From Acrasis kona (Eukaryota > Heterolobosea > Eutetramitea > Acrasida > Acrasidae), in assembly GCA_026419775.2 (NCBI GenBank), contig JAOPGA020001434.1:62001-126000 (forward strand): 64,000 nucleotides of DNA, in the 5' to 3' direction. The notes under the pieces were generated by a model. The model saw nothing but the letters and a program-made list of their open reading frames with translations. It made no database searches and was not told where the DNA came from. Both the position numbers and the translations under genes were made by a program. How positions within the stretch are numbered: position 1 is the stretch's first letter; every line of letters starts with the position of its first letter. Shown one piece after another: positions 12,041 to 22,263 of this stretch.

Positions 12041-13402
12041 TTATGCTTTACCGAATATTGCCAAAAGTGCACATCCTGGTAACAATAATAAAATGGCGCT
12101 TGCGAAGAATTGTGAAATGGGTCTCACTCCTGTCAGCTCTCTAAACACAAATATCCCATAAATGCCCATGACCACAAGAGCCACTTGACATAGTGGATAA
12201 CCAATTGTCAGGCCCAATGGAGAGAGAACGGCGTATGTGCTTCCGACATTTCCTATAGAAAAGCTCAATCCGCTCAATAGACCGGGTACTAATGCCTTTT
12301 TTACGTGCATTTGAGGGCGCTCTCTTTTGATTAAAAAGTAAATCACAAACATGATTGGCGTGACGATCATGCATCCCACTCCAAAACTTAACGCAAATAA
12401 CACTCCGCTTTCGGTATCAAATCGTGCGGGTACCATTTGAGTTCCTCCCAAAAAACCTGTTCCGGCGACACAAATGCCTCCAATTACCTTCTCTCTGGAC
12501 TTTCTTATGATTGTAAACATTCTTTGGGTTACAGTTTTTGGAACGGTGGATACGTCAATATGTACAACGTCGTCATGTAGATCAGGGTGTGATGGATTCG
12601 ATAAATCATCCGGAAGCGCTTTATTGCGCACTTGTGCCCTGCTCATAATGTCATCCATGTCTACGGGTACGGTAGGGGAGCCTACAGTACCTGCGGGCGT
12701 CTCCATGACCGCACCGTTCTGAACGTATCTACTTGTGGGTGACTGCGGGGCAATTTCCATAATGTCGTCTAGTGGTAGCTCTCGAGCAAATTCGTTTTTG
12801 TTTACCGACTTTTCCGGGTTCGCGGTTGTAGTTGTTTTGTTTTTACATGTTGCAAGCCCCATAATGCCTGCGATAAGCAGCGCGAGACCGAGAAGGGTTA
12901 GGGGAACATTTCTCACTGCATCGTGAAATGCAATAACTCCCCATAGAAAAGATACTATAATAATGCAACCGGACCACAGCCCACTTGCAATGCCTATTCC
13001 AATGTATTTGATAGCATAGATGCTGCACACGCTTGCAGGTACCCAGCAACAGGCTCCCAAAATGCCGTGATATGAAAATGTCCACGGATTGTATATGAGT
13101 AACAACCAGTTTGCTAAAAATATAGCAGTGCTATAATATAATTGGTATACCATGGGATCTACTTTACTCTCCTGTACAGATCTTAGTTTCACTGGCGCCG
13201 CAGAAGATCCATAAAATATAATTGCTGTGATAACACCAATCCATCCCACTTTTGTTGTTAGTACTCAAGTTGTAACTCGAATAGTACCTGTGTATGATAC
13301 TTGCGGCTGACTCCCTGTTGGTGCTAATGTTGTGGCATTGTATATCGTGTTGTTTATAAAGGTATTGTTAAAAACTGTGCCATTCAAAAATGTTGCGTTC
13401 AT
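12041..13402 (-). CDS. TMEM144-like multi-pass membrane transporter
   Basis: 440 aa in two exons (13288-13402 and 12041-13248), intron 39 nt. The first exon encodes a short lumenal or extracellular tail with five Asn-X-Thr N-glycosylation sequons. Exon 2 opens directly with the first membrane helix (WIGVITAIIFYGSSAAPVK), the signature of the TMEM144/DUF1632 family within the drug/metabolite transporter superfamily. About ten hydrophobic helices follow, with a cytosolic acidic loop at roughly 165-260. Family members are proposed carbohydrate transporters; the substrate here is unknown. It ends 96 bp from the convergent histidine kinase gene. Confidence 0.85.
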
Positions 13403-13637
13403 TGGGTGACAAGTAAGCGTTAGACAACTGAGGAGTAACTAAAATGGATGGCATGGCAGTTACAAAAAAGGGTTCAGCTTAAATTGAAGTAAAGACTTCG
13501 ACAATAAGGTAAAAGAATTAACTACTACACTATTTATCAAGAACGTGCGTTATGAGATTTTCTCATCTGCTTCGGGATCATGATTTACTTAGATAATAGG
13601 TTGACTTTGTGCTATTGTAGTTCTATTGTCACCAACC

Positions 13638-14626
13638 ATGAATATCAATAAGCGAGACACAGTTGGGGAGATACTAAATCCTGCGAATGGATACAGGTAG
13701 ATCTATTTGATCAATTATCTAAATTGTGTTAAGGGGATCTCAACAAAGAAGAGGAATAACTCCAAAAGATCATACAAAAGATAATTTGAGAATCATCAAA
13801 GAGAAAGAGGCATTAAATAAAGAAAAAAAGGAAAAAGAAGCGGAGGAGAAAAACGTTTTCAAGCTCAGCCAATTTCAAAATGTTGGATCCACACTTTCAG
13901 CTTACCTAAAGAACCCAGCACCAAGAGACGACATTCCTGATAAAAATAAGAACTTTTTAAAATCTGGAGAAGGGGATTACAGAAGACAAGATAAGATGTT
14001 AGAAGCTCAAATAACTGTTTTGAAAAGTCAAGACCCAGCAGCAAGTTTAGCACCAAAACCATCGGTGCCTAAGAAAAATGAGGTTTTAAACGTAAAACCA
14101 AGAGAGCAGAAAAATTTTATTAATGAGAATGCTAAGGCAGCTGAGAAAACTGCGAGTAAACCGAAGAAGGAAGAGAAGGTTGAAGAAATCAACCCGAACT
14201 TTGGAAAAGTTCCTCAATAGTAAGTTGATCCCAAAAGTATAGCTCAATTTCAATAGCATCGTGGATCGTAAGAGGATAGCAGAGGAGCAAGAGCAGCAAT
14301 GGTAACAAATAATTTGAATTTGCACGTAACACAAACAGGAGGAAAGAACAGGAAAGAAAGTCTGATTGTCCACCAGGTATGGTTCTGATGGCAGAGGAGG
14401 ATAGATTAGAGACACTAAGGGTTTTAGAAGAGTCAAAGAAAAAGACAAACAACGACTTGACTTCTCTACCCATGATATGTGATACTATGGGATTGAAAAA
14501 GAAGAAAACAGAATTAGAAAACAAGCTTTTAGAGATAGAAGATGCTATGAAGGTACAGTATAATATTATAACATAATATAATTTTGAAAGATTTTTTCGC
14601 GGAAAAAAGTTTACATTGCAGAGTAG
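13638..14626 (+). CDS. ENKUR: Enkurin-like flagellar microtubule inner protein
   Basis: 279 aa in five exons: 13638-13696, 13734-14219, 14257-14301, 14339-14552 and 14591-14626; all introns are 37-38 nt. The N-terminal two thirds is Lys/Pro-rich and charged. The C-terminal enkurin domain shows the family landmarks in order: GKVPxY-x3-RK, CPPGMVLM, EEDRLETL, and DT-x4-KK-x-ELE-x-KL-x-EIEDA, ending in IFSRKKVYIAE. Enkurin binds calmodulin and TRPC channels in sperm and is a microtubule inner protein of ciliary doublets. Its presence implies that the organism builds, or recently built, a flagellum. Splicing restores the domain without gaps, so I am confident of the model. Confidence 0.9.
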
Positions 14627-14712
14627 GTCTGTAAATTATCAAATAAATCATATCATCTATCCTCAAAGTCACTTCAGTCACCACACTTCTGTTTAGGGTG
14701 CATCTAACACTC

Positions 14713-14991
14713 TTAGAAATTGCTCATGTTCGCATAATGTAGTTCTCTCAGTTGCGCATCCTCCTCCACTTTCCGCGATAGTATTATGGTGTAGAATATC
14801 AGAGAAATCCACAAAAACACGCTAAATAGAACTCCTACTACCATCCCCAGCAAATAACCATTGAAGTACTGGTTTGTTAGTATCCCAATGGTTAGCCATA
14901 TCACGAATACCGCAACAGTTGCCACGGTTATCGCAGACACTATGGCACCACATATGTATAGTATGCTGGATGCTATGATTTTTCTGTTCAT
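14713..14991 (-). CDS. Small two-helix membrane protein
   Basis: 92 aa from an ATG at 14991. Two hydrophobic helices (about residues 6-35 and 45-72) are joined by a short loop with a polar patch, followed by a charged 20-residue tail. No signal peptide cleavage site is evident and the family is not recognised. An alternative upstream start at 15049 lies in another frame and would need an intron. It sits between the convergent end of enkurin and the MLO-like gene on the same strand. Confidence 0.5.
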   Translation of the reverse strand: MNRKIIASSILYICGAIVSAITVATVAVFVIWLTIGILTNQYFNGYLLGMVVGVLFSVFLWISLIFYTIILSRKVEEDAQLRELHYANMSNF

Positions 14992-15106
14992 CCTGATTTG
15001 TGGGTTGACCAATCACATATATCGATAGTTGATGAATTACTTCACACATAAAAGGAAGTGGAAAAAATGGTTTTAATTATTAACAAATATTTACTTTAGT
15101 TAGGCA

Positions 15107-17209
15107 TTATAATGGGGCGAAATACTCGTTTTCGAACACCTCTACATTCCGCCCAGATGTAATGCTTGGTATGCCTGTGTCATCCTTTGATTCCGAAGGT
15201 TCATCTGTTCTGTGTGAATGGCCCTTATCTTCTTTTGAATTATAATAGAATCCGCTGAACAGGCCAGAATTTTTTGATTTCTTTCGTTTTTCCAAACGAA
15301 CTACCTTCTCAATATATTTTTTCCTCTCAATCAATTCATTGATAGTGGCTGTAACCCTTCTCAATTCCTCATTGTTAAAATGCTCCTCAAAATAATCTAC
15401 AGATCTATCTACCAAATTAGTCCTAGCGTGATGTGCATCATCTAACTCATGCTCAGGATGAATACAATCTTGAATACCATACATCATCATTTTATGTTTC
15501 ATTTTTCCTTACAATTTCTTTATGTCTCTTCAAAGCGAACATAATGGTTTGATGGCTTGTCAGATTATCCACAGATGTAAGAATGGTAAAAGGAGAGATC
15601 ATTAAAGAGAACGATGAAAACGCAGCCATAATAGGGATTAACCAACCAAGAACAATAAGTGCGTAGCCCATTGGGTGTTTGACTCCGTGATAGTCAAACT
15701 CAACCCTTATAGAATGGGTGTAATGCACTGTCAAAACAGTGATGTAAAAAGATAGTGCGATAATCGTTGTTTGGAGCAAATAATAATGGGCACCAGCACT
15801 TCTAAATAAGAAGTGGCTATTCATTCTTACGTCATAGCTTAAATTTTTCAAAGTTCCTTGGATTTCTTTTTTTGTTTTCGGATGCTCCTCAGCAGCAGCT
15901 TCTACGGGTTCCTCCTGAGCCCCAGTCATCAGCAGTTCGGTGTGATCTTTTTGTGAGTAAGAAGCTAAATTTTTGATGTGCTTTCTAACGCTCATTTTTC
16001 CTAATGAGTGGCGGCTTACGTACACCTGGTAGCTGATTCTGGTATAAAGAGCAATAAACAAAGACAATAAAGATACAGTACCACCAAATAGTAACACAAA
16101 TAGCGCACCTCCACTCATATCACTCTGCCACGTACCATCGTTTTCTCGCCCAACTAAAACTATAGACGATCGACCTCCAATACTCTGGAAACCACAAAGC
16201 AATCACGTTATGGATGAAGTTTACAATAAAGATGTAACTCCACATGACCCAGTCAACGCTGTTAATCATAATAAATAGTCTTCTTAACCTAGCCTTTAGG
16301 TACACGTCGAATCTAATTTGGTGAGTAACAAGTAATCTTAAAAGCGTACGGGAAGTCTTTTTCTAATCTGTTCACGGTAATAAATCTCAATCTTATGCTG
16401 TGATAGTGTAGTTTTTCGGTGACCGCTGCAAGTCGTATATATTGCGGAAGTTTCATGATAAAGTTAGACTGTTCTATCTTGCTCTTGATTGCATCATATT
16501 CAATCAACGTACTTCCTGGCCGTCTCCCTCTCCTCAAATTCTGTCACTGACCATTTTTTCCAAGTGGAGCTGGTCAGGACGTATATGGCAAGCACGATGA
16601 TTACATATATGATTGCGCGGATGAACACAAGGATGTGAACTAATTTGTAGATTTTAATCTTAGCGTGCAAATTAGTCTGTAACTCTCCAAGGATCGGTTG
16701 GTTAAAAGCCAAGAAGAATAATTCCATAAGAGAATTGCTACCTTTGACGTGTAGGGACTCAACCATCTCTGTAATAAATGAAATCATTCCCATAATCATC
16801 AGTTCTGAGGAAGTTATTGAAACTGAAGTCATTCAATACTTTACCTTTGTATACAGCGAACAAAAATTCCCAAGCAAAATCTGTTTTCGATGACTGTTAA
16901 AAGGTGAGAAATTTTTAAATTATTAATTCGTACGTGTTCTAAATAATGAAGAATCAGTTCCAACACCACTGTAAGTATGGTAACAACCATGAATGATGTG
17001 TTGAAGGTAACAGCATTGGATATGCAGTTCAACAGTGGTCCAAAATCATAAATCGATTTTGGTTCTGGTCCAGGACATTGGTCTAGCCATTCTGGAAGTC
17101 GTAGTGTGGGATCGTAAGGTTTCGCTATTTCTGGTGACGCGGCCAGAACAGCAGCTGCAATGCTCAAGAGCACCCAGATCCATATAGTTCTGTAGTTACC
17201 CCCAGACAT
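15107..17209 (-). CDS. MLO-like seven-transmembrane protein
   Basis: The frame runs through six overlapping blocks from an ATG at 17209 to a stop at 15107, about 650 aa. After a signal-like first helix (about residues 8-24) and a Cys-containing ectodomain come a second helix, then ELMIMGMISFI matching the MLO helix that reads ELMLLGFISLL, a helix ending in a WKKW motif (MLO: RRWKxWE), the SNFIMKLP...LEKDFPYA segment (MLO: LExDFK), and an NSHFLFRSAGAHYYLLQ helix (MLO: LFWFxRPxLLLYLIHF). The C-terminal 130 aa are charged and cytosolic. MLO proteins are known from plants, algae and some protists; plant members modulate powdery mildew susceptibility and calcium flux. Introns near 16823-16854 (32 nt) and possibly 16500-16530 are needed. 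Frame continuity also demands one-base corrections at an A4 run (16340-16343) and a T5 run (15502-15506). Confidence 0.6.
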
Positions 17210-17324
17210 GTCGTTGGCTGGGTCTTTATTACAAAAAAAAGATCAATCGAAACTAAAAAGCGGAACCATACATCGAGTACAACACAGCATAATGATTGTT
17301 CAAAATTTAGTTTTTAATATACAT

Positions 17325-18506
17325 TTACGAATCGGGATTTATCACAATATAAGGGCTTACTGCTTGGCTGATTAGATTTTGTTCTCTCTTTTGTATCTTG
17401 ATTGAGGGAATGTTCTTAATCTTGCTGGAAGTTGAAGTAATGCTTGTAGCAGTTCCTGGACCAGTCGCCTCGCTACTTACATCAGGCGAGATTGGAGTTG
17501 TGCTGCCGGTCAGTACCTCCGTACATAACTCCACATTCTCGTTGACAAGTGGTTTGTAACTGTGCTCTTGATAGTAGGTGACCGTGTACGCAATACTGTA
17601 GCAAAGCGAAAGGAAGAGTAGAACGAAACCGACATGTACTGTTCCAAGTCCATCCACGAAACTGTCAAACCTTTGATTGACCATCGTCACCTTAATAAAG
17701 TCATACAGGATGTAGCCAATGGCGCCCAAGTTACTCAAAATGAAACACGACATCAAAAATGTTGAACGATATAACTGAGACAACAAATTGAGTGTGAAAT
17801 ACAGTGCTGATACGACAACTAGGGCGACTTGAGCATCTGTGAACCGTCGGTATTTCGATAGGTAAGCTATTATGGAACCAGCTAGCATGCAAAGTACTAT
17901 GGTGAACATGTTGAAGGACCGCCTTGCATTGCTTAGTGAGATGGAGGTAAAGCGGCTGTATGCTCCCGTTTGTTTGATGTATCTTGTTACATTGTCGAGG
18001 TTTTCGTTTAACCTTTGCATTCTTGTTATTTGTTGTTCTTCATCGCTTGGTGTTACGCAAATTTGTTGTACGTCGCCGTTTGGGCGTTTCGGTATTATTA
18101 TCGGAGTTGGTCTTTGTGATGCTAAAGTTGTAACGGCACTTGGATAATTTACTCGCTCGTTGCTAACATCGTTCGGTGTTAACATGACTGGGCTCATCAT
18201 GGCATGTCTAGCTGATTTTTGAACAGCAAGATATAGATTAGGGGATGTAAACTTTGTTGGTGTTTGGTTGTTTGGTGAGTTAACTAGGGGTATATGCCGT
18301 TTAGGGTGCATCAAGAACATTGGTGGAGGTTGATGTATAGCATCCTTCTTATTTATACTTGGGGGTATGTTCATTGTTAAGTTAATGTTTTTGTATGGAA
18401 GCCCCCCGTTTTTATAAAAATGTGGACTTGATAGGTCATTAAGGTCAATACCTTCCTCCTGCTTATTCTGTCTATCTTCTGCAGGTGAGAATACACGTTC
18501 GCTCAT
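17325..18506 (-). CDS. Unknown protein with disordered N-terminus and four membrane helices
   Basis: 393 aa in one exon. Residues 1-190 are Pro/Asn/Thr-rich and probably disordered. Four hydrophobic segments follow at about 196-216, 224-247, 251-275 and 288-312, then a 70-residue Ser/Thr/Pro-rich tail. The arrangement of cytosolic tails around a four-helix core resembles tetraspan proteins, but I see no family signature. It is in tandem behind the MLO-like gene on the same strand. Confidence 0.65.
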   Translation of the reverse strand: MSERVFSPAEDRQNKQEEGIDLNDLSSPHFYKNGGLPYKNINLTMNIPPSINKKDAIHQPPPMFLMHPKRHIPLVNSPNNQTPTKFTSPNLYLAVQKSARHAMMSPVMLTPNDVSNERVNYPSAVTTLASQRPTPIIIPKRPNGDVQQICVTPSDEEQQITRMQRLNENLDNVTRYIKQTGAYSRFTSISLSNARRSFNMFTIVLCMLAGSIIAYLSKYRRFTDAQVALVVVSALYFTLNLLSQLYRSTFLMSCFILSNLGAIGYILYDFIKVTMVNQRFDSFVDGLGTVHVGFVLLFLSLCYSIAYTVTYYQEHSYKPLVNENVELCTEVLTGSTTPISPDVSSEATGPGTATSITSTSSKIKNIPSIKIQKREQNLISQAVSPYIVINPDS

Positions 18507-19108
18507 AATGTGTTTTATATATTTTGTTTATCGTTCATGGTTTCTTGACTGTATAAATAGACCCAATTAACCACTATTGTACAAAAAATCATTATTATTA
18601 GACGAAAACTGATACCATATAAGTAAACTTTCAATACTTTCCTAATTAGATTTTGTCCTAATATACATGTCTACTGAAACGCGGAGGTATTCAGCACAGC
18701 TGCGACACAGATCCAACTCGAGCATTACAAACAATGTTGATTGTCACAGATAATGCCAAAATGCTTCTAATGGTGACGGTAGATTTGCATCAGAGCACTA
18801 CCATGGATCATGAATGAAGGATAAACATCGATTATATCATTGCTAATATCTATGTTGGAAGAGCAAGATAGCATAGCATGATTTTAGACCAAAAGCCAAT
18901 TCAATATAGTATACAATCATTACATGTTTCAATAGCACAGGAAGCGCATTTAAAAGCTGCTAAGCTATTGTTAACTAGACTTACTAGTATAACAAAGAAC
19001 TTGCATCGCTTGCCAGTTCTGTAGAGCAGAATAATCCATAAATATCAATGTTATATTATTATACGTTCCGTTGCTTACAATAAAATTCTAACTAAAAATA
19101 CACCAACA
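18507..19108. promoter_or_regulatory. Shared upstream region of two divergent genes
   Basis: About 600 bp with no credible coding frame between divergent start codons at 18506 and 19109. It should hold the promoters of the four-helix protein and the START protein. It is AT-rich with scattered short T and A runs. I see no repeat, RNA gene or recognisable element in it. Confidence 0.45.
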
Positions 19109-20029
19109 ATGAATTCACTCGAACAGTTCCACAACAAAATCAAAGGCATACTCGATCTTTATGAAGAAGAAAAGCTGTTTCAAGCAGCTGACGAACTAGA
19201 TGATTTACATAATTCATTAAATCAACATAAAGACTCTGATCTAGTACAGAAGATTAAATTAGAAATGGATAACAATAAAACGATCCAAAAGATGATAAAA
19301 GAAGAGAAGTTAGCAAAAAAACTTTTAAATGCCATGGAATCAAGCGATGGGTGGACAGAAAGTGTGGACAGGGATAGGGTACAAGTATACTATAAGGAAG
19401 AGAGTACCACAGTACATTCTTTAAAAATAGTTGGCGTGTTAGACAGCCCCATGTTGAATGTACTTACTGTGTTCTACGAAAGTGATTTATATAAATCTTG
19501 GACTCCAAGCATGAAGTCTAGTCAAGTCTTAATGCAAGAAAAGAAATACAGATATCTATGCCACTATGGATTTTCCCTTCCTTGGCCTCTTCATGATCGC
19601 GATGTAATCGCATACGGGTATGGGGTCGATTTATCAGATAGAATACTAGTGGTGGTGCGATCTGTGAACGATGATGAACATGACCAATATCCCGTCGAAA
19701 TCCCTGAGCCAGGTGATGATGCAAGAATGGACATTTATTACGCGGGGATCCTGATAACACCATTGAATGATTCTCAAACACGAGTGACATTAACTGCAAA
19801 TGTGGATCCTAAGCTAGATTATGTACCTGCTTGGTTTTTAAATATGGTCCTTCAACAAATGTCTTATTTTGTCATCTCAACATTAAGGAATGTAACGGCA
19901 AACATCATGGACGATGAGGTATATGCGCAGCGAGTGCGCGAAAAACCACACATTTATGAGGATATTAAAAGTCGCATGGTAAAACACGCAGGTGAGGTTG
20001 AGGAGGGAAATGATGTGGACGTTGATTAA
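19109..20029 (+). CDS. START-domain lipid-binding protein
   Basis: 306 aa, single exon. Residues 1-75 form a charged, probably helical N-terminal segment. Residues 80-290 are a START domain: DGWTESVDRDRVQVYYKEE at its beginning, LYKSWTPSMKSS, the LPWPLHDRDVIAYG strand-loop and the long C-terminal amphipathic helix. START domains form a tunnel that carries one lipid such as sterol, phosphatidylcholine or ceramide between membranes; the ligand cannot be read from sequence. No signal or transit peptide is seen, so it is likely cytosolic. AATAAA (20028-20033) overlaps the stop, and the convergent sulfatase stop lies 15 bp away. Confidence 0.9.
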   Translation: MNSLEQFHNKIKGILDLYEEEKLFQAADELDDLHNSLNQHKDSDLVQKIKLEMDNNKTIQKMIKEEKLAKKLLNAMESSDGWTESVDRDRVQVYYKEESTTVHSLKIVGVLDSPMLNVLTVFYESDLYKSWTPSMKSSQVLMQEKKYRYLCHYGFSLPWPLHDRDVIAYGYGVDLSDRILVVVRSVNDDEHDQYPVEIPEPGDDARMDIYYAGILITPLNDSQTRVTLTANVDPKLDYVPAWFLNMVLQQMSYFVISTLRNVTANIMDDEVYAQRVREKPHIYEDIKSRMVKHAGEVEEGNDVDVD

Positions 20030-20044
20030 TAAAAAATCATTTTT

Positions 20045-21598
20045 TTATTTGAGTTTTGTTGGTCCGTCTGGTTTTGGGATTTCGACTTGTGGTAGTCTTG
20101 CATTCTTTTCAATGTCATCAAGATCCATATGTCCTCTCACATATAGCCTAGACGCGTCTCTTATGGGTTGATAGTCCCAATGTTCTTTTGTACCCTTCTT
20201 TAGAGCATTCATAATAAACCTTCTTCTCTTCTGGTCTAAAACAACATCCGCGAATATCTTGTCGCTGTCCCACCTTGTGTCCACTTCTATTTGGAAGGAC
20301 TTTGTAATCTCCTCGTAACCAGGTTTATTTGCAAGGTTGTCCAATTCTTGAGGATCCTTGACAAGGTCATACAGTTGAGGCGAGTCCACTCTGCAACTGA
20401 TGAACTTGAAGTTATCACGACGGACAAAGAATATTGGAGCGATGGCACCTTCACCCATGTACTCACCGAATGTCTCATTTTTTACTGAGGCATCGTCGCC
20501 AATTAAAATGGGGTACAAACTCCTACCACAGACGGGTGTGACCAATGCTTCATTGCTGCCTTTACAGGCCATTGAAACAAAAGTGGGGAGCAAATCTACT
20601 AGGGACACATGTGTACCTACTTTACGTGGCTTGAACAAGTGTGGTGCGCTAACAATCATGGGAATTCTTGCGGCCATTTCAAAGTAATTCATCTTGTACC
20701 ATAGTCCTCTCTCGCCAAGCATGTCACCATGGTCACTTGTAAAGACTATGATGGTGTTGTCTTTTAGACCGGCGTCTTCAAGTGCTTTAACTAATTTTCC
20801 TACATTATCGTCTACGTACGATATGGATCCATAGTAGGCGTGACGAGCATTCTTTACTCTCTCATCAGTCAAATCATACTCATCAAGAGCCATGACTTTT
20901 CTCAACCTTTGTGAATGGGGGTCATCTTTGGATGGCTCAATGGTGGGTACCTTAGGTAAATCTATTTGGTCGTGATCATATCGATCCCAGTATTCTGCAG
21001 GGATTGCATATGGGTCGTGCGGATGAGTCAGAGACACCATCATGAAGAAAGGACGCTTATCCTTTGATGGTTTTCCAAGGTCAAGGAGTTGTCTTCTTGA
21101 AAAGAAAGTAACTTCCTCATCAAAATCGACTTGGTTAGAAGTCACACATTTTCCAGCTTGAACAACAGACAACATGTTGTGATACCACTCTGGACGAACT
21201 TCTGGATGTTCCCAATCTGGAACCCAATTGAAGTCGGAGGGGTAAATGTCGGTCGTAAGCCTGTCTTCAAATCCATGTAGTTGGTCCCTGCCAACAAAGT
21301 GCATCTTCCCGGCGCAAATAGTTCTGTAACCAAGATTCCTCATGTAGTGGGCGAATGTCGGAGTTGAACTAGTAAACTCACAAGCGTTGTCATAAGAACC
21401 GATTTGTGAAGGCAACCTACCAGCCATCATACTAAATCGTGCTGGGGAGCACAATGGACTGTTGCTATAGGCACTTTCGAAGGTCACTCCACTCTCTACT
21501 AGCTTATCTATGTTGGGTGTTTTGAGGGATGGACTTCCGAGGAGTGGACCTGCGAACTGGTCCGCCATAAGGAACAGAATGTTGGGCTGGTCTGTCAT
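20045..21598 (-). CDS. Choline-sulfatase-like sulfatase
   Basis: 517 aa, one exon. It is an alkaline-phosphatase-superfamily sulfatase: metal ligand Asp in LFLMADQ, the CSPAR motif at 50-54 whose Cys is converted to formylglycine, GKMHFVG, and FTSDHGDMLGERG. The C-terminal RLYVRGH segment and overall length match choline-sulfatase (BetC), which hydrolyses choline-O-sulfate to choline and sulfate for osmolyte or sulfur scavenging. No signal peptide precedes this start, so it should be cytosolic. The frame is open upstream to 21877, but that part overlaps the divergent neighbour and has no family match, so the ATG at 21598 is preferred. AATAAA overlaps the stop (20044-20049, minus strand). Confidence 0.88.
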   Translation of the reverse strand: MTDQPNILFLMADQFAGPLLGSPSLKTPNIDKLVESGVTFESAYSNSPLCSPARFSMMAGRLPSQIGSYDNACEFTSSTPTFAHYMRNLGYRTICAGKMHFVGRDQLHGFEDRLTTDIYPSDFNWVPDWEHPEVRPEWYHNMLSVVQAGKCVTSNQVDFDEEVTFFSRRQLLDLGKPSKDKRPFFMMVSLTHPHDPYAIPAEYWDRYDHDQIDLPKVPTIEPSKDDPHSQRLRKVMALDEYDLTDERVKNARHAYYGSISYVDDNVGKLVKALEDAGLKDNTIIVFTSDHGDMLGERGLWYKMNYFEMAARIPMIVSAPHLFKPRKVGTHVSLVDLLPTFVSMACKGSNEALVTPVCGRSLYPILIGDDASVKNETFGEYMGEGAIAPIFFVRRDNFKFISCRVDSPQLYDLVKDPQELDNLANKPGYEEITKSFQIEVDTRWDSDKIFADVVLDQKRRRFIMNALKKGTKEHWDYQPIRDASRLYVRGHMDLDDIEKNARLPQVEIPKPDGPTKLK

Positions 21599-21700
21599 AA
21601 TTGTCGTGGGATTATTACGTGGCAAGTTTTTAGTTTGTCCGTGGAAAATAATTGTCACTGACCAAAAAAGGATTTGAAAGTGAACGTTATCTTTTACGAC

Positions 21701-22225
21701 ATGAAGAAAGATTTTTTTCAAAACTCTTCTTTTGCAAATCAGAGCTATGAAAGTTTTGTAGACCAGTTCGGCTTTAGTGAGGAGGAAAGAGCAGAAGCTA
21801 TGCATAATAGAGATGTATTCAAAATAGAATATGAAATACCAAAGAGAATACAAAGTACATCTTTTCAGGGTGTACATGATATAGATGCCGAAGAGACTTT
21901 AGTTTTAAAGGAGGGGAAAATTACAGGTGATGGCATCTCTTTATTTAATATGGATAAACATGTTCTGAATTCTCTAAAGCACGATAATTATATTGACGAA
22001 GATGAAAGCGACGACGATGACGATGTGGAAATCTCTTACATACCAACTGCTATAAAAGCTGAAACAGGCAGCCAAACAGGAGCAGCATCTATTCGAAACG
22101 AGGAACACATTTCCGAGGTGACTGCAGTTGAGCCCTTTGAATTAGATCCCAACTTTGATTACGATAACATTCAACTAACGAAGAAGCTCAGTATTGAAGA
22201 GGAACTCGAATTGTATCATAAGTAA
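21701..22225 (+). CDS. Small acidic protein, possibly IFT-associated (IFTAP-like)
   Basis: 174 aa from the ATG at 21701. There is a run of Asp/Glu near residues 95-110 and a C-terminal segment Leu-Asp-Pro-Asn-Phe-Asp-Tyr-Asp-Asn followed by a charged helix. From memory, that C-terminal pattern resembles IFTAP (C11orf74), an intraflagellar transport adaptor; the match is short and unverified. It is divergent to the sulfatase with about 100 bp between start codons and converges on ALKBH6 with 38 bp between stops. Confidence 0.55.
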   Translation: MKKDFFQNSSFANQSYESFVDQFGFSEEERAEAMHNRDVFKIEYEIPKRIQSTSFQGVHDIDAEETLVLKEGKITGDGISLFNMDKHVLNSLKHDNYIDEDESDDDDDVEISYIPTAIKAETGSQTGAASIRNEEHISEVTAVEPFELDPNFDYDNIQLTKKLSIEEELELYHK

Positions 22226-22263
22226 AATTAATTAAACTAGCTTTTACTTTAATGTTTAGTTTA

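Noticed and set aside
1110..13402. Fungal origin suggested by the group X hybrid kinase
   Set aside because: Enkurin, NELF-C/D, PEN-2 and an MLO-like gene together do not fit fungi.
21599..21877. 93-codon N-terminal extension of the sulfatase
   Set aside because: Overlaps the divergent gene at 21701, and the sulfatase fold begins right after the ATG at 21598.
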